A stretch of DNA of 38,234 bases from Litoribacter ruber. Its GTDB lineage: Bacteria; Bacteroidota; Bacteroidia; Cytophagales; Cyclobacteriaceae. The position numbers and the translations under genes are program-made. The notes under the pieces are model-generated. The model was not told the origin of the DNA and did not search any database. It saw nothing but the letters and a program-made list of their open reading frames with translations. Positions 8,993 to 18,147 of the stretch are shown piece after piece; position 1 is the first letter of the stretch, and each line of letters opens with the position of its first letter. The stretch covers positions 1 to 38,234 of the forward strand of contig NZ_JAHBGI010000019.1 of the NCBI RefSeq assembly GCF_018500185.1, read 5' to 3'.

Positions 8993-9760
8993 TTATTTCT
9001 TCAACATATTTTTTAATTCATTTAAAGTATAGGGAGGATTGCGACGATGAGCCACTGCATGACAATTCGGGCATAGCGGCACCATCTCCCTCACAGGATC
9101 TGGCACAGCTTTTCCCACTAAAGCCATTGGATTAAGGTGATGAACATGAATAAACTTACGTGCTGCCTCCCCATACCTCTCCCGTAAATTTTCGCCACAA
9201 GCTTTACAGTCATATCCGTGAAATGATAGGCACAGCGTCCTATTTACTCGACTGCGTTCATATTTGCTTAGTAAAATCTCATCCTGAGTACCCTCTTCCT
9301 CGGCTTGAGCATTGTATGGGAAAAGTAACAGAATAACAGACAGCAGCAAGTCGCAAAAGTCTTCATCAAAAGATTCAGACTTTTCTTGTTTATATTCAAT
9401 TAAAAGCCACCAGCCATCTGCCCTTGTAGATTTTGGATTAAAGTTAGTTTCAACTGTCTGTCTGTAAATTTTAAAATTCAACCCACTATTTTTACTCAAA
9501 ATTGCTAGTAAGTGGCTATCCTTGCAGGTTAATCGGTTTTCAGCGTAACAGCTTAGTTCCGAAGCAAAATCCTCAAATCTTATTGTAGCAATTAAAGATG
9601 AGGAAAACTGCTGAATACAAACAAAATACCCTTTTCCTTTTTCTACTGAACTGTCCCGCAAATAAATTTCATTCTGATCAGAAGCAGAGATTTCCCATTG
9701 TGAGGGATATTTCTGCTTCATGTGAAGTAAAACTTCTTCCATAATAAAACTATTCTTCAC
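8993..9760 (-). CDS. HNH endonuclease (McrA-like C-terminal nuclease)
   Basis: A 255-residue protein with a C-terminal HNH nuclease. It has Cys185 and Cys188 (CKACGENL), the HVHHLNP strand (His205-208), and CPNCHAVAH with Cys230, Cys233, His234 and His238. These supply the beta-beta-alpha-metal active site plus a structural zinc. The N-terminal 170 residues are not recognised and may read the DNA or bind partners; FDEDFCDLLLSVILLLFPY marks the linker. The annotated start is GTG 9760, giving an 11-bp overlap with the GHKL gene. ATG 9742 (MEEVLLHMK) is an equally good start and would leave a short gap. In this operon it is the most obvious DNA-cutting subunit. Confidence 0.88.
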   Translation of the reverse strand: MKNSFIMEEVLLHMKQKYPSQWEISASDQNEIYLRDSSVEKGKGYFVCIQQFSSSLIATIRFEDFASELSCYAENRLTCKDSHLLAILSKNSGLNFKIYRQTVETNFNPKSTRADGWWLLIEYKQEKSESFDEDFCDLLLSVILLLFPYNAQAEEEGTQDEILLSKYERSRVNRTLCLSFHGYDCKACGENLRERYGEAARKFIHVHHLNPMALVGKAVPDPVREMVPLCPNCHAVAHRRNPPYTLNELKNMLKK

Positions 9761-11384
9761 TATCCCTATCTATCTCATCCACTTCAGGCAATTCTTCTGC
9801 AAGTGAACGAAGAGATCTGGATACACTTATCCTAAAATCCTCAACATTCCTTCTGACGGAATCACTTAAAACACTTAATTCTGCCTCGGCTAGGCTCCAG
9901 AGTAGTGCATCCATTGCGAGAACAAGAGCTGAATTATCCTTATTTGCAAAATAAAACTTTTTATAAAACTCATGAGATTCATTGATGAAAACCGCATGTT
10001 TATTACCGTCAGCTAAGCCTGGCATCCAAAGTACACCATCCTGAAGATTAATTGTAGGCTGTACTAATCTGTCCACATTATCATCAAACTGAAGCTTGAC
10101 TTTGGTTGTTCCAAATTTGTTTTTAACTTCTGCTTCTCCACTATCTTTATCTAATGAATTAATCATTGAACCTGCAGTAGCTGTATCATGATGTTTTTTT
10201 ATTGCATTACTCGACTTTCCATGCTGGTCTATAAGTGATCCTTTTTTTCCATTTCTATTTCCTGTCCTGTATCTTTTGTTTGCTTCATTTCTGGCGGGAG
10301 TAATTACCTTTTTAAGTAAATCCCGTATTTCCTTAGGAAGATCTATTCTTGACTTTTTTATATCAATTTGGAAATAATCATCCAGAGTATGATCAAATAA
10401 AAGTTCAACCCTAATTAGATTAAGGTGGGGTTCTTTAACAAATAATCTATTTGGCCAACCTCCAGAAGAAATCATTCTGCCTTCTCTGAAAACATGAAAC
10501 CCCTGATTATCCAAGCCATACCTCATTCTTTTCTGTTCCTCTTCAGTAAGGTCTATTCGATTGGGAAGTATGTATACATTCACAAAAAATGTCCCTATGG
10601 ATTCGGATGTTCCGTTTGTTTCTCTGGTAAAGTTAAAAGGTTTATTTTTATGAATTTCCACTCTTGCATCACCGTCGGCGTTGAGCCATCTGCAAAACGG
10701 GTCCCAAGATTCAATCTGCCTTCCATTTATTTTTATTATAAGGTTAGGATGCCCGTTACTGGGTTCCAGAAAATTGTAAAAAACCCCTGACAAATGATAT
10801 TCAAGCTCTTCAGCAATTTTATCAATCTGGGTTTTAGCAGTACCTTCAGTGTTGGTTCTTACAAGGCGGTCAATATTTTCCCAAATAACTAATGTACCGC
10901 TGCCTCCTCCTGTCACCTCTTCTAAAAAGCTAATCTGTTCATCATAATCTACTTGCTCAGGCTCTAACAACACCCATCTATCAAGCTTTGCAACTTCATC
11001 AAGATCCCATTGCCTTAAGCTGTAAACACTACTCTTTTTTGATATTACAGTAAGTTTCCTGCAGAATGAAGTCGATGCTGTCTTAAGTCCCATTCCAAAC
11101 TTACCTAATGACTTAGGGCTTGGCCTAAGAGGAGAACCGTACATCATAGCAGCTTCAAGTCCCTCCTCTGTCATTCCATGACCGTTATCGGCAATCATTA
11201 AAATGGTTGAACCCCCAAACTCAAGCTCCAACCTTATTTCCACCGAAGTGGCTTCGGCAGCTACAGAATTATCCACGATATCTGCCACGGCAGTTGTAAA
11301 GGTATAACCTGTATCTCTCAAACTTTCTATCAGCCGGGCAGCTGAAGGTTTAATTTCTTTTAATTCTTTTTTTTCGTTTAACAT
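9750..11384 (-). CDS. MORC/MutL-like GHKL ATPase (paraMORC type)
   Basis: A 544-residue protein with the Bergerat ATP fold at its N-terminus: N-box VADIVDNSVAAEA (D35, N39), G1 box IADNGHGM (66-71) and G2 box GKFGMGLKTAS (94-104). The Asp at the usual Glu position of the N-box is notable but should be compared across relatives. An S5-like transducer region follows, with KIDxxxE-type basic residues (IDIKKSRIDLP near 345). A C-terminal module from about residue 440 is shared with the last gene of the operon. Prokaryotic MORC-like GHKL proteins beside SNF2 or SF2 helicases and nucleases were described by Iyer, Abhiman and Aravind (2008) as restriction-type systems, and this neighbourhood fits. 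Likely role: ATP-dependent clamp or remodelling subunit. Confidence 0.88.
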   Translation of the reverse strand: MLNEKKELKEIKPSAARLIESLRDTGYTFTTAVADIVDNSVAAEATSVEIRLELEFGGSTILMIADNGHGMTEEGLEAAMMYGSPLRPSPKSLGKFGMGLKTASTSFCRKLTVISKKSSVYSLRQWDLDEVAKLDRWVLLEPEQVDYDEQISFLEEVTGGGSGTLVIWENIDRLVRTNTEGTAKTQIDKIAEELEYHLSGVFYNFLEPSNGHPNLIIKINGRQIESWDPFCRWLNADGDARVEIHKNKPFNFTRETNGTSESIGTFFVNVYILPNRIDLTEEEQKRMRYGLDNQGFHVFREGRMISSGGWPNRLFVKEPHLNLIRVELLFDHTLDDYFQIDIKKSRIDLPKEIRDLLKKVITPARNEANKRYRTGNRNGKKGSLIDQHGKSSNAIKKHHDTATAGSMINSLDKDSGEAEVKNKFGTTKVKLQFDDNVDRLVQPTINLQDGVLWMPGLADGNKHAVFINESHEFYKKFYFANKDNSALVLAMDALLWSLAEAELSVLSDSVRRNVEDFRISVSRSLRSLAEELPEVDEIDRDSEE

Positions 11385-11389
11385 GTTAT

Positions 11390-13579
11390 TTATGGGTTTT
11401 TAAAAGGCGATTTGGATAAGGCATTAAGATATTCTTGCATACTTGTTTCAGTATCGGTAATGGAAATTACCTCACCTGATAGGGTAGTTTTGGCCTTAAG
11501 CCTGTTATCAATAATTTCTTCAATGGTATTAGTATAAAACAGATAGTATACATTTACTCCTTTGGTCTGCTTATTTCTGTATGCTCTTGCTGTTGCCTGC
11601 TCCTCCAAAGCCGGATTCCATTGTCTAGTGTAATGTATAACATGGTTGGCTGCAGTAATATTTAATCCCATTCCTGCAGTTTTAGGGTTAAGAACCATTA
11701 TTCCGAAATCTTTAGATTCAGTAAAGCGATCAATACTTTGTTGTCTTTCATTGATTTCCATTCTACCATCTATATTAAAAATTTCTATTCCATAATGGCT
11801 GGAAAGGGTTCTTTTAAATACATCAATCATATTGAGGTATTCAGTAAATATTAGCACTTTTTCTTGGCTACTTCTTATTTCATCAAGGATTTCGAGGGCT
11901 CTTTTGAATTTTGTACTGGAAGAACTTAGATCCTTAATATCACTATTATGAAGTTTATTAGGCTCCGAAAGTAATGGATGGGTTGTATATTGCCGCAAAT
12001 CCTGGATAAGTTTAAGAATGTGGCCCTTTTCTCCAGCGGATGCCTGTGATAATATACTTTCTCTCTGTTGTTCATACAGTTGTGCCTCAGGAAATGACAA
12101 CTCCAAAGCCTGATGTATATCAATTTTTATAGGCAGAGAATCAAGCACATCTTCTTTTTTCCTTCTAAGCATTATATGTGAAATATCCTTTCTCAAGTTT
12201 GACAGCGAAGATTCTTGAAGTGTTTTTTCAATGTCCTTTCGGATATACCGTTCTGAGAAAGCTTCTTTTGTTCCCAAATATCCAGGGTTTACATAATCTA
12301 CTAGAGACCAAAGATCAACAAGGGAGTTTTCTACTGGTGTGCCTGTCATTGCGATTCTTACATTTGCAGAAATATTTTTAAGCGAAACTCTTCTTTCGGA
12401 GTTTGGATTTTTTATATGACTTGCTTCATCAAGAAGTACCAGTCCCCAGTTAATCTTATTGAAAAGGAATTGGTCATTAATAATCATGGAGTAGGATGTA
12501 ATTACCACTCTTTGTGTTTCAAGTAGTTTTACAGATCCAGTACGAAGAGTACCATGGTGAATATAGGGAACTATGTCCGGAGTAAAGAAGGCGAATTCCC
12601 TTCTCCAGTTTTCAATGAGTGTGCCTGGTACAACAATAAGTATGTTTTTAAAGACATCTGTTTCTGTGAGCCAAGCAATTAATGCAATGGTTTGGGCTGT
12701 CTTACCAAGTCCCATATCATCCCCTAATATACCTCCAATTCTATTAATGCAGCAATACTGAAGCCATTGGAGACCTTCTTTTTGATAGCCATATAAATCT
12801 CTGATGAATAAATTGCTTTCTTTTGAGTAAACATTGGACCCTGTGATCTTTTTAATATCCAGAATATCAGGATTGAATGTTATCCATCTCAAGCAGTTTC
12901 TTTTTGAAAAGTATGATAGTGCTTTCCCTAAGGCCATTTGTCCGCTCTGATCCTGATCTTTTAGGAAACTCTCTGCAAAAACAAGAGATTCTTTGTCTAA
13001 AAAAAAGCATACCTCCTTATGAATATAATAACCAGATTTAATTGTTAATTGGATAGTATTATTATTTAAAAAGATGTTTTCTTGTCTGCCTTTAATTACT
13101 GGGACAACTTTCGCATATTCCGCCTGCATCTTTATTATAAAACATAGCTCTTTAGTTATTTTATGAAATTTTAAAGCTTTAACTTCATCACTTACTTTGA
13201 GATTTTGGTAAGAGCTATTTCTAAAAGGTTGCTTTTTAATAAATGTACTAAAGACTTCTTCCGCAGACAATATTTCTGAGTCATATTTATCGTGTTCAAT
13301 AATTATAGTTGCTGATTCAGCCTCTTGTGTCAAAAATTTTAGGTCATCTCTTGCATCCAAATTTACATTTTCTTCTTGCATCGGATTATTTTTGTAATTG
13401 TTTTTTTTGCTTGACCTAATTTTTTCAATTCTCTTCATCCCCTTATCAAGGATTGTGTCAGGGTTTTTTCCAGCAGCACTTAATACTGCTCTGGCCTCAA
13501 CCAAGTCACTTGCTGCGAGATCAGCAAAACTCTCTGCTAGGTTAGCTATTTTGTCGATAAGGTTCTTATTTTTTGGCAT
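11390..13579 (-). CDS. SNF2-family (SWI2/SNF2) DNA-dependent ATPase
   Basis: A 729-residue protein. Its N-terminal 250 residues are not recognised. Then come the Q-like motif LYGYQKEGLQWL (262-273), Walker A DDMGLGKT (287-294), motif II LLDEASHIKN with DEAS instead of DEAH (384-387), motif III MTGTPVENSL (411-420), and in the second RecA domain MVLNPKTAGMGLNITAAN and motif VI QATARAYRNKQ. SNF2 enzymes translocate on duplex DNA without unwinding it and often remodel bound proteins. The gene overlaps the sigma-like gene by 14 bp at its start and ends 5 bp before the GHKL gene, so the proteins are probably made together. It lacks the domains that mark DISARM or BREX helicases. Confidence 0.92.
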   Translation of the reverse strand: MPKNKNLIDKIANLAESFADLAASDLVEARAVLSAAGKNPDTILDKGMKRIEKIRSSKKNNYKNNPMQEENVNLDARDDLKFLTQEAESATIIIEHDKYDSEILSAEEVFSTFIKKQPFRNSSYQNLKVSDEVKALKFHKITKELCFIIKMQAEYAKVVPVIKGRQENIFLNNNTIQLTIKSGYYIHKEVCFFLDKESLVFAESFLKDQDQSGQMALGKALSYFSKRNCLRWITFNPDILDIKKITGSNVYSKESNLFIRDLYGYQKEGLQWLQYCCINRIGGILGDDMGLGKTAQTIALIAWLTETDVFKNILIVVPGTLIENWRREFAFFTPDIVPYIHHGTLRTGSVKLLETQRVVITSYSMIINDQFLFNKINWGLVLLDEASHIKNPNSERRVSLKNISANVRIAMTGTPVENSLVDLWSLVDYVNPGYLGTKEAFSERYIRKDIEKTLQESSLSNLRKDISHIMLRRKKEDVLDSLPIKIDIHQALELSFPEAQLYEQQRESILSQASAGEKGHILKLIQDLRQYTTHPLLSEPNKLHNSDIKDLSSSSTKFKRALEILDEIRSSQEKVLIFTEYLNMIDVFKRTLSSHYGIEIFNIDGRMEINERQQSIDRFTESKDFGIMVLNPKTAGMGLNITAANHVIHYTRQWNPALEEQATARAYRNKQTKGVNVYYLFYTNTIEEIIDNRLKAKTTLSGEVISITDTETSMQEYLNALSKSPFKNP

Positions 13580-14129
13580 TTGTAATCTCTTTTGAAAGAA
13601 TGTTTATTATCTTAAGGACCACTCTATGAAGCCTCTTCTGAGCATTTCTAATTTTTTTAACCTCCATGGCATATTCCTCAGCTATTTCCCCTGGTTTATA
13701 ACCCTCTTTAAGGGCTTTGTAGACTAGGCAGAGCTCAGGGTCACCTTCCATTGCAGCAGCTATTTCCTGGTCAAGTTGCTGGTAATACATTTCTTCTTCT
13801 ATATTATCATGTCCTAGGAGAGGAGTTTCTGAAGAATATTCTCCACCTTTAATTCTTACTTCTTCGGATCGGAAATGATTGCTGATCAAGCTTTTTACTA
13901 CACTTTTTAAATAATTTAAAAGGTTAGGATCTTTTTGAGGGTCCCATTTTCTTTCACCAGCATACACTTTATCAATTGCATCCATAGCTAAGTCCTCAGG
14001 TTCAAGTCCTTTTGGAAGTTGATTTCTCATAATCCGACAAATACTAACGGCATAAGCGGATAATTTAATAATGGTTGTACTCCAATCATGGTTTTCTAGC
14101 AAGTCTAAAGGGCTATCTGTTTGGCTCAT
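13566..14129 (-). CDS. Sigma-70-like (ECF-type) protein, first gene of the GHKL/SNF2 operon
   Basis: From ATG 14129 a 187-residue protein. The N-terminal part (LPKGLEPEDLAMDAIDKVY and NLLNYLKSVVKSLISNHFRS) has the order seen in sigma region 2. The C-terminal part (LKEGYKPGEIAEEYAMEVKK, then RNAQKRLHRVV) fits the helix-turn-helix of region 4. The size matches ECF sigma factors. The gene overlaps the SNF2 gene by 14 bp, so it is translated with the defence-type operon. It may direct RNA polymerase to the operon's own promoter or to a foreign target, or have become a DNA-binding adaptor; the sequence does not decide. A TTG two codons upstream (14135) is the alternative start. The 215-bp divergent gap ahead carries palindrome B. 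Confidence 0.75.
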   Translation of the reverse strand: MSQTDSPLDLLENHDWSTTIIKLSAYAVSICRIMRNQLPKGLEPEDLAMDAIDKVYAGERKWDPQKDPNLLNYLKSVVKSLISNHFRSEEVRIKGGEYSSETPLLGHDNIEEEMYYQQLDQEIAAAMEGDPELCLVYKALKEGYKPGEIAEEYAMEVKKIRNAQKRLHRVVLKIINILSKEITNAKK

Positions 14130-14249
14130 ATTCAAAAAAGGGTTCTAATAGGTACAGCTGAAAACTTGCTTGAATTTGCCATCAAATAATAAATAAATAA
14201 TGGGTGTTCGTTTCCAGCCATAAACCTAAGTGGCTTTGAATTAGAAACC

Positions 14250-14269
14250 AATACCTACATTAGGGTATT
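14250..14269. promoter_or_regulatory. Palindrome family member B in the divergent sigma/HNH gap
   Basis: AATACCTACATTAGGGTATT; its reverse complement, AATACCCTAATGTAGGTATT, differs from copy D (21960) at only a few central bases. It lies about 80 bp before the frameshifted HNH gene and 120 bp before the sigma-like gene, so it could act on either. Confidence 0.45.
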
Positions 14270-14350
14270 TATAGCATTAAGGGTGTTAAATATTACTTAT
14301 TATCTCATTGTTTTTGGGTTCCTATTTTTTCACGCCTAACTTTATTGTCC

Positions 14351-15284
14351 ATGATATCTCTTGGAAAATACCTCCAAGCCTTCTCTTCCCTCAAGCGGGG
14401 CTCCACCAAGTTCGGCATGGCACCGCACAAGCCGGTGTTGCTGATGGCTTTTTTGGAGATGGTGGAGAAGGGGATGATGGTAGAAAATCGGGTAAGTGTG
14501 GATGCGGATCTGGTCGGGGCTTTTCAGAATATGTGGGAACTGCTGGTGCAAACACTCCATCAAGCGGATTTTACACAGCCATTCTATTATTTGCAAAATG
14601 ACAAGGCAGCCAAGCAGGCGTTCTGGAAGCTTGTACCCAAACCCGGCTACTCCATCAATGCCCACATCAAAAGCGTCAACACCCTGCAGGAGGTGCTGGA
14701 TTACGGTTGTTTTGCCGATGACCTGTACGAATTGATGCTAGATCAGGTGTCAAGGGAATTGCTACGGCAGACTTTGCTGGATACTTAATTTCCCCGAAAC
14801 AAAGGAGCGGTACCAGGCAGGCAGGGCAAAAGGCAGAAAAGGCTATGTCCTGGAACTGGAGGATTATATCCTCAACGAACCCATAGTCCCGCTCAAAAGA
14901 ATCAAGATCGGGGTAGAGGAGGAGGTATATGTCCGGAACGGGCTCTTCAAGAAACTCGTACCAAAGGTCTACCAGAACACCTGCAGCTTTACCGGCATGA
15001 ATCTAACATCCACCTATAGATTCAACTTTGTAGATGCCTGCCACATTATTCCCTTCAGTGTCTCCCAGGATGACAGGGTGACGAACGGGCTTTCTCTATG
15101 CCCTAATTTGCATAGAGCATTCGATAGGGGCATGGTCAGCATTGATGGAGATTACAGGATCTTGGTTTCCGATCAGCTGGTGGAGGATGAAGGGCATCCT
15201 TACAGCCTGGAGCAACTCAAGGGTAAGCAGATAAATCTTCCTGGGGAGAAGAAATTTTATCCCAGTCAGGAGAACCTTGAGTAG
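14351..15284 (+). pseudogene. HNH endonuclease with phosphorothioate-sensing-type N-terminal domain, broken by a one-base insertion
   Basis: The first frame (ATG 14351 to stop 14786-14788) encodes ISLGKYLQAFSSLKRG and FGMAPHKPVLLMAFLEMVEK. 'APHKPxLLLA' is typical of the N-terminal domain of ScoMcrA-like restriction enzymes that read phosphorothioated DNA. Removing one A at 14787-14788 joins it to YFPETKERYQAGRAKGRKGY, then NTCSFTGMNL and VDACHIIPFS, and finally NGLSLCPNLHRAFDRGMVSI, an HNH nuclease with C..C, H and N/H motifs. The restored protein would have about 310 residues. Reading across the gap without loss of homology shows that this is a recent single-base event, a phase-variable site or a sequencing error. 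Its modification target and any dnd genes are not in the window. Confidence 0.8.
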
Positions 15285-15381
15285 CATAGGGAGAGGGTTT
15301 ATTGGATCTGAATACAATGTTTATCAGGTCTTTTCCTGTCTTATAATGACTCTCTGGGTTCAATATCCTGTTTGCTGAAAT

Positions 15382-15407
15382 CACCCCGATCAGGGTGTTT
15401 TTTTGTG
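15382..15407 (+). terminator. Rho-independent terminator after the HNH gene
   Basis: CACCCCGATCAGGGTG forms a short stem and is followed by a run of seven or more T. It lies about 100 bp beyond the HNH stop. Its core resembles palindromes C and D, which raises the possibility that some of those are terminators too. Confidence 0.6.
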
Positions 15408-15910
15408 ATATTTTCGGGTAAGTTTTGGTAGGGTTTAATTAGTGTGCCAATAAAGAGTGGTAATCTTCTAAATTCGGAAATTTACAACTTCTTTTTTGTT
15501 ATTTTGGGAGAAAATTGGGATATCGGATGGCGAGAGGAAAATTTTGGTGAAATTGGTCTCTTTGGAATAATCGATTGGAAAAAAAAGTATTTTAGGGAAT
15601 GGAGCTGATTTTTCTCTTTTACTAAATGAATTGTATGACGGCAAATTTACTATTATCTTAGAATTTAATTCGAAAATGCCTCACCGGTTACAAAGATAAA
15701 TTTGATCTTGGTAATTTTATGATAAAAAATCAAGTACATACGCACCGAGTTTATTAATTTGGTCTATTCAAGTAAGAATTAAATTTGTCCTAGCGATAAG
15801 CTATAACTGTTGATCAGAATATTGTAGCGCCAAATTTCCTGTCATTGGGGGAAAAGAAGGTGGTCAAGGATTTGTGTGTATCTAAATTAAAATTTTTAAA
15901 TAAATAAAAA
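15408..15910. other. AT-rich gap before the helicase pair
   Basis: About 500 bp with no recognised ORF. The end (15880-15910) is almost pure A/T before ATG 15911 and probably holds the promoter of the helicase pair, although no clear TAnnTTTG box was found. Confidence 0.4.
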
Positions 15911-18145
15911 ATGGAATTTATAGCGGGAAATATCGAAAACGAAAGGGATGAAATATTACTTAATATATGGGGTGATATTTCTTCTAAGTTAAGTGAATAT
16001 GACTTGATTATAGGTTATAAAACTCCTTCATTAGGTCGAGAACTAGATGAAACACCAAGTATTATTATACGTAGTAAAGAGTATGGTATTATATTACTTG
16101 ATTTTGTAAATTATTATATAAAAGAATTTGATGAAGATAATGAATATTGGAGGTTTTCCGATGATGAATTTATTTTTTCAAAGGATTTGTCTATCGATTT
16201 GTTTGAAAAAGAACTGATTAATAAGTTGAAAGATGACCGGCTACTGTACAATCTTCGGAAAGGCGAATTTAATTTTGATCTGCAGATAAAGAAATTACTT
16301 ATATTTTCCCAGAACAGTATGTTGGAAATTAATAAATTAAATGATGAAGCAGATATAAAGCTATCAAATGATTATATAGGTAATGATAATTGGGAAAAAT
16401 ATTTTGATAATGTGTTTACAAGAAAGACTTTAATAGAGTCTCAATATATTGATAAAATTGATTCTATTTTAGATGGTTCAAATATTTATGAGAAAAAGCA
16501 TAGAAAGAAAATTGAAACTGAATTAAAAACTATGAATGACTATATTAAAAAGTCATTAAGTAACACTTTTAAACTAGATTCAACGCAAAGGCAAATTGCT
16601 TTACAAATTCCGAATGGACCACAACGCATAAGAGGTTTGGCAGGAACTGGTAAAACAATTATTCTATGTATGAAAGCTGCTTTAGCTCATAAGTTTCACC
16701 CTCAATTACAAATTTTATTTGTATTTAATACTCAAAGTATGTATGCTCAGGTTGAGGAACTCATTACAAGGTATTACTTTAATGAAACTGGAAAAATGCC
16801 AGATTTTAATAAGCTAAATATTCTTCATGCGTGGGGTGGAAGTAACAAGCCTGGCTTGTATTATAACACTGCAAAAGGAATCGGAATTCAGCCATTAAAT
16901 TTTATGAACGTTAGAAAATCACCTGATCCGTTAGATGCAATTTTCAATGATTTAATTAAAAACCATAAAGATAAAATACAGCAATCTTATGATATGGTCC
17001 TTATTGATGAAGCACAAGACTTTCCAGCATCATTTTTTGAAACTATTTTTTACTTAACTAAGGAGAGCAGTGGCTCCAGTCTTAAGAGGATAATTTGGGC
17101 GTATGATGAATTTCAATCTCTTACTGATATTAAAATTAAGGAACCTAAAGATTTGTTTGGTGTTAATGAAAAAGGACTTCCAAATATTCCAAATGACACC
17201 CTTGAAGGAATGTATAAAGGCAACATTAAAAAGGATTTTGTACTACCGAACTCTTATAGAAACCCGAGAATTACATTGATGGTGGCACACGGATTAGCTT
17301 TAGGGTTATATACAAACACCAAGGTTCCAATGATGTATAAAAATGATTGGGAAGCACGGGGGTATAATTTAATTTCACCCGATAAGCAGGTCTTCAATGA
17401 AGGTGATAACGTGATTTTAGAACGTCCTGAAGCAAATAGTAAAAACAACCTTGAAATTTTGCTTCAAGAAAGAAATAATGAGAATAAATTAATTCAATTT
17501 ATTCCAACTCACGACTTAATGATTCAATTAGATAATGTCGCTTGTAAAATTGAAAATATTGTAAAGGAACATAATGTTGAGCCTGAAGAGATTTTAGTTA
17601 TTGATATTGATACAAAAAACTCTAAATCCAATTTTGAAATAATAAGACATAAATTAGATTATAAAAATATTAAATGTATAACTCCTGGGTTTATTGAAAG
17701 TAATGATTCATTTAAAGTTCCTGGATTTGTTACACTTACTACCCCATTTAGAGCTAAGGGTAATGAAACAAATATAGTTTTAATTATTAATGGAAATAAA
17801 GTTTTGGATGATAATACTTTTAGATTAAGGAATTCAATGTTTGTTTCTATAACTAGATCAAGAGGATGGTGTTATATTTATTCAAGTGGTGAAAATAATT
17901 CTAAGTTAAAAACTGAAATTAATAAAATATTAAATGACTATCCAAAATTTGAATTTGTTTTTCCTTCAATTGATTCTATTAAAAGGAGATATTCGATTTT
18001 AACTAGTAGCAAAAATCTTGAAAAATTTGATTCTCAAATCGATGAGATTTTAAAGAATGAGGATTTGAATGCATTATTAATAGAGAAGCTTTTAAAAGAT
18101 CCAGAGTTTCTTAATAAATTACGAGAAAATAGAGATAAGGAGTAA
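15911..18145 (+). CDS. SF1 (UvrD-like) helicase with an N-terminal nuclease-like region
   Basis: A 744-residue protein. Residues 30-70 (GYKTPSLGRELDETPSIIIR, then YGIILLDFV) have the shape of a NERD-type nuclease domain, but the expected catalytic E-x-K appears to be lost, so this part may only bind DNA. The helicase core has STQRQIAL (Q motif), GLAGTGKT (Walker A, 242-249), MVLIDEAQDFP (Walker B), NSYRNPR (motif IV), TTPFRAKGNE (motif V) and MFVSITRSRGW (motif VI). The gene is exceptionally AT-rich compared with the flanks. The next gene starts 2 bp after its stop, so the two form an operon. It does not match the Gabija or Hachiman gene sets as I know them. Confidence 0.85.
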   Translation: MEFIAGNIENERDEILLNIWGDISSKLSEYDLIIGYKTPSLGRELDETPSIIIRSKEYGIILLDFVNYYIKEFDEDNEYWRFSDDEFIFSKDLSIDLFEKELINKLKDDRLLYNLRKGEFNFDLQIKKLLIFSQNSMLEINKLNDEADIKLSNDYIGNDNWEKYFDNVFTRKTLIESQYIDKIDSILDGSNIYEKKHRKKIETELKTMNDYIKKSLSNTFKLDSTQRQIALQIPNGPQRIRGLAGTGKTIILCMKAALAHKFHPQLQILFVFNTQSMYAQVEELITRYYFNETGKMPDFNKLNILHAWGGSNKPGLYYNTAKGIGIQPLNFMNVRKSPDPLDAIFNDLIKNHKDKIQQSYDMVLIDEAQDFPASFFETIFYLTKESSGSSLKRIIWAYDEFQSLTDIKIKEPKDLFGVNEKGLPNIPNDTLEGMYKGNIKKDFVLPNSYRNPRITLMVAHGLALGLYTNTKVPMMYKNDWEARGYNLISPDKQVFNEGDNVILERPEANSKNNLEILLQERNNENKLIQFIPTHDLMIQLDNVACKIENIVKEHNVEPEEILVIDIDTKNSKSNFEIIRHKLDYKNIKCITPGFIESNDSFKVPGFVTLTTPFRAKGNETNIVLIINGNKVLDDNTFRLRNSMFVSITRSRGWCYIYSSGENNSKLKTEINKILNDYPKFEFVFPSIDSIKRRYSILTSSKNLEKFDSQIDEILKNEDLNALLIEKLLKDPEFLNKLRENRDKE

Positions 18146-18147
18146 GT

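Noticed and set aside
7996-14129. The minus-strand operon as DISARM, BREX or a Z1-type system
   Set aside because: No drmA/B/C-like, pgl-like, brx-like or Z1 sequence was recognised; only the SNF2 ATPase is shared in a general way.
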